From contig JANOQM010000073.1 of NCBI GenBank assembly GCA_031422295.1, positions 55,837 through 119,836 of the forward strand: a stretch of DNA of 64,000 nucleotides. The letters run 5' to 3'. A program made the translations under genes and the position numbers. Source of the DNA: JANOMH01 sp031422295 (GTDB lineage Bacteria; Pseudomonadota; Alphaproteobacteria; Rhodobacterales; Rhodobacteraceae). Positions 57,895 through 64,000 of this stretch are shown here, piece after piece (position 1 is the stretch's first letter; every line of letters begins with the position of its first letter). The notes below the pieces were generated by a model, which saw only the letters and a list, made by a program, of their open reading frames with translations, was not told the origin of the DNA and searched no databases.

Positions 57895-60279
57895 CTAATG
57901 CAAAAACGCGACGTTCAGCGCATTCGATAAACCCAGAATGTCAGCGTGGATTTTGACCAGGGTTTTGCTGTCCAGGGTTTGGGCGGCATGCAGTGCCACC
58001 GACGTTTGCGCAGCCAGGACCTGACGTTCAATCGCGCTGCGTTGACCGTGCCCGCCAGACAGATCAGCCACGTATTTGGCAATAACATCAAGATGAAACA
58101 AGATTGACCTTGGATTTTGCCCGTCCAGTGCCAGCAGGTCAATCACCGTTTCGCGGCTTGTCACGACCGCATAGCGTTGCCGGTGGACCATGATGCTGTC
58201 GCCCACCTCGATCGCCAAATCAAGCCCGCCGTCCGGGGCTGCATGGGCGGCGACGGCTGCCAGCAGATCGGTCATCATCGCCGCCCGTTCCAGCGACCGC
58301 CCGATGGTCAGAAACTGCCAGCCCGCTGCCCGGTACATGTTTTCATGCACCAGCCCGGAAAACCCGCTGATCTTGCGCAGCAGGACACTGATCACAAGGG
58401 CTGCATCCTGACCGGGCGTCGCGGTCTTGGCGGTCCGGTTCATCGATTTTTGCAAGTCTTGCAGCGCGGCCCAGCCATCGACCGAAAACCGGTCGCGGAT
58501 ATTGCCTGCACTATAGACCGCCGAGGCCAAGGTGGACCGCAGCCCCGCTGGAATAGCCTCCTCCGTGGTGATCCCGTAGGATTTGAGCCGGTCGCGGATC
58601 AGTTTCAGCAAGGGTTCGGTCGCGGCCTCGTCCAACCGGCTGTGGTAGGCGCGCACCAGACGCAGGATACCTTCGGTCCGTTCCACATAACGCCCAAGCC
58701 AGAACAGATTATCCGCAGCCCGCGCGGGCAGGGGGCCGGGGTCGGCCCGCACGAAGGGCGCATTGGGCCGGGCCAGCATGGATGTGGGTTCAACCGTGCC
58801 GTCGCTGACGACCCAGACATCGGCCACCGCCCCGCCGTTGCGCATGGAAATCGCACTGTTGTCCTGCGATGTGCCGATCCGGCCAAAGCCGCCGGGCATA
58901 GCCTGCCAGCCTTGGGCGGTTCGGGCCAGAAACACCCGGATCGTCATCGGGCGTGGCACCAAAGCGCCGTTTTCATAAACTGGCGTGGTGGATAATGTGA
59001 CCAGTTCCTTGCCCACCAGCCCCGGCGCATTGGCGTCAAACCAGTCATGCAGGTCCATGTCATCGGCCCCGTGCAACACCCCGCCTAACGCATGGGCGGC
59101 CCCCGATTCCAGCGCCATGCGGGTGCCCAGTGCCGGGCCAATCATCATGCGGCCAGCATTGCGCGCGACGTGAGACCGCTCTGCCGCCTGCCCGCACCAC
59201 CATGTCGCCACATTGGGCAACAGCAGCGGCTGTCCGGTCAATACCCGGCTGATTGCGGGCAGAAAGGCCATCATCGCCTGGGTTTCCAGAATGCCGACCC
59301 CCAGCGCATTGACCATGGTGACCTGCCCGCCCCGAATGGCCGACATCAGGCCGGGCGTGCCAAGCGCCGATTTCTCGAGCAATTCCAGCGGGTCGGCCCA
59401 GACCCCGTCCATCCGCCGCCACAGCACATCAACCGGGGCAAGCCCTTGGACGGTGCGAATTTTCAACTGGCCGTCAACCACGGCCAGATCCTCGCCCTGC
59501 AGCAGGGCCATGCCCAGATAGCGGGCGATATAGGCCTGTTCGTAATAGGTGTCGGTCAGCGGGCCGGGGGTCAGGATGCCGACCCGCGCGGCGGGGTCGC
59601 GGCGCAGACTGTCCAGCGCATCGCGGAATGACCGGAAAAACCCCGCGAGCCGGTGGACATTGCTGTCGCGGTACAGCTCGGGGAATACTTTGGTCGTGGC
59701 CACCCGGTTTTCAAGCGCGAACCCTGCGCCGGATGGGGCATCGGTCCGGTCTGACAGTACCCACCAGCGCCCATCCGGGCCGCGCCCGATCTCGAAGGCC
59801 ACAAAATGCAGGAAATGGCCGGACCGGGGGGTAACGCCGACCATCGGGCGTAGCCATTCCGGGCTTTGTGCGATCAGGGCGGCGGGCAGGTGCCCGTCAG
59901 CCACCAGCCGGTTGGGGCCGTAGATATCGGCCACGACGCTTTCTAACAGGTCGGCCCGCTGCACCAGCCCGGCGGCGATTCCGGCCCATTCGGCATCATG
60001 CAGGATGATCGGCACGGCAGAATAGGGCCAGTCGCGCCCGGCGATGGACTGATCGCCATATTTGCGGAAGAACACGCCCGCATCGGCCAGATGCTGATCG
60101 CCCCGGGCAAAGTCGCGCCCGATTTGGGCCGGGGTCAGCTGGGTCAGATGGCCGATCAGCCCGGCCCAAGCTGGGCGCATTTTGCCGGACCCATCGACCA
60201 GTTCATCGGGCACGCCGGGCAGGGCGCGATAATCCATGAACAGATTGGCATTGGCTGACTTTGTTTTGGTCCGGGGCAT
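57895..60279 (-). CDS. Circularly permuted type 2 ATP-grasp protein fused to alpha-E domain
   Basis: A 794-residue two-domain protein. The N-terminal ~480 residues are the circularly permuted ATP-grasp ligase (DYRALPGVPDELVDGSGKMR, GVTPRSGHFLHFVAFEIGRG, ILTPGPLTDTYYEQAYIARY, LPNVATWWCGQAAERSHV). The C-terminal ~300 residues are the all-helical alpha-E domain (RAADNLFWLGRYVERTEGIL, ENMYRAAGWQFLTIGRSLER). In many genomes these are separate genes; here one chain. ATG 60279 is two bases after the DUF2126 stop; longer in-frame starts overlap that gene. Likely role: ATP-dependent peptide-bond formation on an unknown substrate. Confidence 0.92.
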   Translation of the reverse strand: MPRTKTKSANANLFMDYRALPGVPDELVDGSGKMRPAWAGLIGHLTQLTPAQIGRDFARGDQHLADAGVFFRKYGDQSIAGRDWPYSAVPIILHDAEWAGIAAGLVQRADLLESVVADIYGPNRLVADGHLPAALIAQSPEWLRPMVGVTPRSGHFLHFVAFEIGRGPDGRWWVLSDRTDAPSGAGFALENRVATTKVFPELYRDSNVHRLAGFFRSFRDALDSLRRDPAARVGILTPGPLTDTYYEQAYIARYLGMALLQGEDLAVVDGQLKIRTVQGLAPVDVLWRRMDGVWADPLELLEKSALGTPGLMSAIRGGQVTMVNALGVGILETQAMMAFLPAISRVLTGQPLLLPNVATWWCGQAAERSHVARNAGRMMIGPALGTRMALESGAAHALGGVLHGADDMDLHDWFDANAPGLVGKELVTLSTTPVYENGALVPRPMTIRVFLARTAQGWQAMPGGFGRIGTSQDNSAISMRNGGAVADVWVVSDGTVEPTSMLARPNAPFVRADPGPLPARAADNLFWLGRYVERTEGILRLVRAYHSRLDEAATEPLLKLIRDRLKSYGITTEEAIPAGLRSTLASAVYSAGNIRDRFSVDGWAALQDLQKSMNRTAKTATPGQDAALVISVLLRKISGFSGLVHENMYRAAGWQFLTIGRSLERAAMMTDLLAAVAAHAAPDGGLDLAIEVGDSIMVHRQRYAVVTSRETVIDLLALDGQNPRSILFHLDVIAKYVADLSGGHGQRSAIERQVLAAQTSVALHAAQTLDSKTLVKIHADILGLSNALNVAFLH

Positions 60280-60281
60280 GG

Positions 60282-63200
60282 TTATAGTCCCGGCGCGCGG
60301 CGCAGATCGAGCGTCATCGGGCATTCCGGATGCGGGGTTTCGCAGACCGGTTCATAGCGCCCCGGCGTATGGCCATGCGGCTGAAACCGCGACAAACGCC
60401 GCGCCTCGGCCTCGTTGCCATTAACCGGGAAGGTGTCATAACTGCGCCCTCCGGGGTGTTTGACGTGATAGGTGCAGCCGCCAATCGCGCGGCCTGTCCA
60501 GGTATCATAAATGTCAAAGGTCAAAGGTGCGTTGACGGGTAATTTCGGGTGCAGGGCCAGTGGTGGCTGCCAGGCCTTGAACCGCACACCCGCCACAGCG
60601 GTGCCATTGGCCACGGGTTGCAGCGGCAGTTTGCGCTGATTGCAGGTGACGGTGTAGCGCCCCGGATCGGCGCAGGTCAGTTTCGCCTGCAGCCGTTCGA
60701 CCGAACTGTCGGTATAGCGCACGGTGCCGCCAATCGCGCCAGTTTCGCCCATCACATGCCATGGCTCAAGTGCTTGTCTTAGTTCGAGTTTCGCGCCCTC
60801 GACTTCGACCTCGCCACAGAACGGAAATCGAAACTCGGCCTGCGCTGTGAACCAGTCGGGGGACAGATCGAAGCCATGGATTTTCAGGTCGGCCAGCACA
60901 TCCAGAAAATCCATCCAGACGAAATGCGGCAGCATGAAACGGTCTGACAGGGTGGTGCCCCAGCGGGTCAGCGTGCCGGTGGCAGGCCCAGCCCACATGC
61001 GGGCAATAATGGCGCGGATCAGCAGTTGTTGGGCGAGGCTCATGCGCGGGTTGGGCGGCATTTCGAAGCCGCGAAACTCGACCAATCCCAAACGTCCGGT
61101 AGGGCCGTCGGGCGAGTATAGTTTATCAATACAAATCTCGGCCCGGTGGGTGTTGCCGGTGACATCGACCAGCAGATTGCGCAGCAGGCGGTCCACCAGC
61201 CATGGGGCGGGGGGCGTGCCTTTGTCCGGCGCGGGGATTTGTTGCAGCGCGATTTCCAGTTCGTACAGCGCATCATTGCGCGCCTCGTCAATGCGCGGGG
61301 CCTGTGACGTGGGGCCAATGAACAGGCCCGAGAACAGGTAGGACAGGCTGGGGTGCCGGTTCCAGTGCAGGATCAGGCTGGCCAACAGATCGGGACGGCG
61401 CAGGAAAGGGCTGTCGGCCGGGGTGATGCCGCCGACCACGACATGATTGCCGCCCCCGGTGCCGGTATGCCGCCCGTCGATCATGAATTTATCGGCTCCG
61501 AGGCGGATTTGCCGGGCTTCCTCGTAAACGGTTTCAGTTGTCGCCACGACCTCGGGCCAATTATGCGCCGGATGGATATTCACCTCGATCACGCCGGGGT
61601 CGGGGGCGACGCGGATCACGTTCAGGCGCGGGTCATTGGGTGGGCCGTAGCCTTCGATATGCACGGGCAGGCCGAGTTTTGCAGCTGCGGCCTCAGCTGC
61701 GGCGACAAGTTCAAGATAATCCTCGACCTTTTCCACCGGGGGCATGAAAACGCATAGCCGCCCGTCACGCGGTTCAACGGAAATCGCGGTGCGGATGGCA
61801 CCCCCAACCTCACCCAGTTCCTGCTCGATCCGGTCCTGAACTGGTTCGGCGGCGGTGAAACTGGCGACTTGCGGGGCGCGATGGTCAAAATCGGGCAGAT
61901 CGCCCCGGTCATCGAACGGATCGACGGGCATGATATGGGGGTATTGGCTGTCGGGCAGATGTTTCAGCGACCCCAGCGGCAGGCGGTATCCGACCGGACT
62001 GTCACCGGGCACAAGGAACAGATTGCCCCGGCGCAGGGCCCATTTTTCAGACCGCCAGCCAGCGGTGGCTTTCGCGTTCCAGCGCTGCACTGGCAGCACA
62101 AAGCCCGACGGTTCGGTCAGGCCGCGCGCGAACACCCGCGCCATGCGGTGGCGTTCTTCGGGGTCTTTCAGCGCGGAGTTTTGTGGCGTGACGTTTTCCG
62201 GCAGATTGCCCTCTTTGATGATCCATTCGGCGGGGTCTTCAAACGCGGGCACAACGTTTTCGGCTGGCAGATCAAGAGTTTCTGCGATGCTCCTCAGGAG
62301 GGCCGTTGCTTGTTCCGAGGTGGCCACTGCGTCAGATTTTTCGGGCGCAATCAAGGCCGGATCGTCCCAGATCGGTTTGCCATCGCGCCGCCAATACAGC
62401 GAAAACGTCCAGCGCGGCAGGGTTTCGCCGGGATACCATTTGCCTTGGCCGTAGTGCAGGAACCCACCGGGCGCGAATTTGGATTGCAGGCGGCGGATCA
62501 GCGCGTCGGCAAAAATCCGTTTGGTCGGGCCGACCGCATCGGTATTCCATTCGCCCGCCTCAAAATCGTCAATCGACACGAAGGTCGGCTCGCCGCCCAT
62601 AGTCAGGCGGACATCGCCTGCGGTCAGCGCCGCGTCCACCTTGTGCCCCAGCGCGTTCAGGTCGGCCCATGCGGCATCCGAAAACGGTTTGGTGATGCGC
62701 GGATGTTCGGCGACGCGGGTGACGGACATGGCGAAATCAAACGACACTTCGGCATAGCTTGCCAGCCCGGCGATGGGGGCTGCATTGCTGTAATGCGGGG
62801 TGGCGGCCAGCGGGATGTGGGACTCGCCTGTTAATAATCCCGAAGTCGGGTCCAGCCCGATCCAGCCTGCACCGGGCAGATAAACCTCGGCCCAGGCATG
62901 CAGATCGGTGAAATCATGGCTCGCCCCGGCAGGGCCGTCCACGGCGGTCAGGTCGGGTTTCAGTTGGATCAGATAGCCGGACACGAAACGCGCGGCAAAT
63001 CCCAGATGGCGCAGGGCCGCGACCAGCAACCAAGACGTGTCACGACACGACCCCTTGGCAAAGGTCAGGGTTTCCTCGGGCGTTTGCACGCCGGGTTCCA
63101 GTCGGATCACATAGCCAATCTCGGACGCCAGCCGGGCATTCAGGCCGACAATGAAATCAATCGTGCGCAACGGATCGCGCGACACCGTGGCCAGAAAAGC

Positions 63201-63584
63201 AGCAAGGCGTGGGGTGGCGGGATCGGTCTGGCGGTAGATCACCAGATCGGCGGCAATGTCATCGGGGTAAGTGAACGGCCAGGTTTCAGCGCTGTCTTCG
63301 ACAAAGAAATCAAACGGGTTATACACGGTCATGTCGGCGGTTAGATCAACTTCGATCCGTAATTCATTGACCGGGTTTGGAAAAACGAAACGGGCCAGCC
63401 AGTTGCCGTAGGGGTCCTGTTGGTAATTCACGAAATGATCGGCAGGGCTGACGCGTAGTGAATGCGACACAACCCGCGTGCGGCTGTGCGGGGCGGGGCG
63501 CAGCCGGATGATCTGCGGCCCCAAACTGACGGGCCGGTCATAGATGTAGTGGGTCAGGTGGTTGATCGTGGCAAGGATAGACAT
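60282..63584 (-). CDS. Transglutaminase-DUF2126 putative amidoligase
   Basis: A very long, 1100-residue cytoplasmic protein and first gene of the operon. Residues 1-90 are the transglutaminase N-terminal domain; the transglutaminase core has Cys180 (FAKGSCRDTSW), His229 (DLHAWAEVY) and Asp245 (GLDPTSG). From about residue 315 to the end is DUF2126, a putative amidoligase related to glutamate-cysteine-ligase folds (VRLTMGGEPTFVSIDDFE, FLHYGQGKWYPGETLPRW, DGRHTGTGGGNHVVVGG, VEFRGFEMPPNPRMSLAQ). The fusion suggests that one chain both makes and breaks amide links. Product unknown. Confidence 0.93.
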   Translation of the reverse strand: MSILATINHLTHYIYDRPVSLGPQIIRLRPAPHSRTRVVSHSLRVSPADHFVNYQQDPYGNWLARFVFPNPVNELRIEVDLTADMTVYNPFDFFVEDSAETWPFTYPDDIAADLVIYRQTDPATPRLAAFLATVSRDPLRTIDFIVGLNARLASEIGYVIRLEPGVQTPEETLTFAKGSCRDTSWLLVAALRHLGFAARFVSGYLIQLKPDLTAVDGPAGASHDFTDLHAWAEVYLPGAGWIGLDPTSGLLTGESHIPLAATPHYSNAAPIAGLASYAEVSFDFAMSVTRVAEHPRITKPFSDAAWADLNALGHKVDAALTAGDVRLTMGGEPTFVSIDDFEAGEWNTDAVGPTKRIFADALIRRLQSKFAPGGFLHYGQGKWYPGETLPRWTFSLYWRRDGKPIWDDPALIAPEKSDAVATSEQATALLRSIAETLDLPAENVVPAFEDPAEWIIKEGNLPENVTPQNSALKDPEERHRMARVFARGLTEPSGFVLPVQRWNAKATAGWRSEKWALRRGNLFLVPGDSPVGYRLPLGSLKHLPDSQYPHIMPVDPFDDRGDLPDFDHRAPQVASFTAAEPVQDRIEQELGEVGGAIRTAISVEPRDGRLCVFMPPVEKVEDYLELVAAAEAAAAKLGLPVHIEGYGPPNDPRLNVIRVAPDPGVIEVNIHPAHNWPEVVATTETVYEEARQIRLGADKFMIDGRHTGTGGGNHVVVGGITPADSPFLRRPDLLASLILHWNRHPSLSYLFSGLFIGPTSQAPRIDEARNDALYELEIALQQIPAPDKGTPPAPWLVDRLLRNLLVDVTGNTHRAEICIDKLYSPDGPTGRLGLVEFRGFEMPPNPRMSLAQQLLIRAIIARMWAGPATGTLTRWGTTLSDRFMLPHFVWMDFLDVLADLKIHGFDLSPDWFTAQAEFRFPFCGEVEVEGAKLELRQALEPWHVMGETGAIGGTVRYTDSSVERLQAKLTCADPGRYTVTCNQRKLPLQPVANGTAVAGVRFKAWQPPLALHPKLPVNAPLTFDIYDTWTGRAIGGCTYHVKHPGGRSYDTFPVNGNEAEARRLSRFQPHGHTPGRYEPVCETPHPECPMTLDLRRAPGL

Positions 63585-63766
63585 GGGACAGTCCGTAACA
63601 GGGCGCTGTCAGGGTTTTTTCACGTGCGGGCGGGTTGCGCCATAGCTATGATGCAGATTGCGATAATCGCGCCGTCGCAACCGGCAGAGGTTGGATACCT
63701 GCCCAAAAATGAGGCAGCCAATCAGGATGTGCCCAAAACAGACTGACGGGGCGATAATCATCTGCT

Positions 63767-64000
63767 TCAGGCCAGCAAGCGCGCCGGATGCAGGTCCCGC
63801 GGGCGGCCAGACTGCGGAACTCTAACGTGCCCGTTACCCCGACGCCTCGTCGCCCTATACCCCGTCGCCCCATACCCCGTCTGCACCACCGTCCGCACGC
63901 CGCCGGTCACACTGGCGGTCTCTACCACCCGGGACCCATCCGCCTCGGCCATCAGCGTCGCATTGGCCAGCGTTCGGGTGACGCCGCCGATCACGAACGT
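63767..64000 (-). CDS. Possible C-terminal part of an unknown protein, cut by the window edge
   Basis: An open frame enters from the right edge on the minus strand and stops at 63767. The first ~50 visible residues read protein-like (FVIGGVTRTLANATLMAEAD, VVETASVTGGVRTVVQTGYG) and suggest beta strands. They are followed by GYGATGYRATRRRG, encoded by two near-identical 15-base units (63849-63878), and a basic tail with poorer codon use. The real stop may lie earlier in another frame. I do not recognise the family. Confidence 0.35.
   Translation of the reverse strand, partial: TFVIGGVTRTLANATLMAEADGSRVVETASVTGGVRTVVQTGYGATGYRATRRRGNGHVRVPQSGRPRDLHPARLLA

Overview
The window is a gene-dense stretch of a GC-rich alphaproteobacterial chromosome, most likely from Rhodobacterales (Rhodobacter/Roseobacter relatives). 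The signs are familiar gene orders for that group (DUF177-rpmF-plsX-fabH-ihfA-merR; argS-SPOR-nagZ-scpA-scpB; lptF-lptG-lptD-surA-pdxA-ksgA; prfA-prmC-DUF4167), a DksA with a single zinc-finger cysteine, a two-domain dCTP deaminase, an ornithine-lipid acyltransferase and heavy use of G/C at third codon positions. No insertion sequence, integrase, prophage or CRISPR array is visible. This is core chromosome, not an island.

Layout. 1-7 kb: the end of an unknown gene, an rRNA methyltransferase coupled to a PIN nuclease, an M48 protease, then a minus-strand group of MoxR ATPase, GNAT enzyme, DUF2927 lipoprotein, an unlisted 56-residue membrane protein and a CoxE-type VWA protein. 7-13 kb: dksA, a flavin monooxygenase, xth, a methyltransferase-TPR fusion, erpA and dgt. 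13-14 kb: an unusual cytochrome-oxidase-subunit-I-like membrane protein, placed antisense between dgt and argS, whose only three histidines match the haem ligands of true oxidases while all copper ligands are absent. 14-20 kb: argS, a SPOR protein, nagZ, scpA and scpB, then a PACE-type efflux protein. 20-26 kb (minus strand): a degraded coding-like stretch, dcd, tRNA-Pro(GGG), merR, ihfA, fabH, plsX, rpmF and DUF177. 26-34 kb: bamE, msrB, olsB, uup, an orphan iron-binding protein, mazG, an M20 amidohydrolase and an agmatinase-family gene.

34-45 kb: DUF1499, prfA, prmC, a DUF4167 gene with a 15-bp tandem repeat, and the outer-membrane biogenesis run lptF-lptG-lptD-surA-pdxA-ksgA on the minus strand. 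45-53 kb: pepA, holC, a quinone oxidoreductase, a GFA protein, a retropepsin-like protease, marC, a second ABC-F ATPase, ndk, a lytic transglycosylase and a TfoX-C protein. 53-64 kb: a 409-base stretch with a terminator but no clear gene, an FAH-family enzyme, a DEAD-box helicase with a long basic tail, and a three-gene operon joining a transglutaminase-DUF2126 amidoligase, a circularly permuted ATP-grasp/alpha-E protein and a second transglutaminase. That operon is a probable peptide-making or peptide-tagging system of unknown product.

Two kinds of intergenic repeat stand out. One is a roughly 35-bp dispersed element with four copies between 28 and 50 kb, one of which forms the C-terminal codons of pdxA. 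The other is an imperfect inverted repeat between ndk and the lytic transglycosylase. Starts were moved inward from the longest reading frame wherever a ribosome binding site, neighbour overlap or family length favoured it. All family assignments come from reading motifs by eye; no database search was run.
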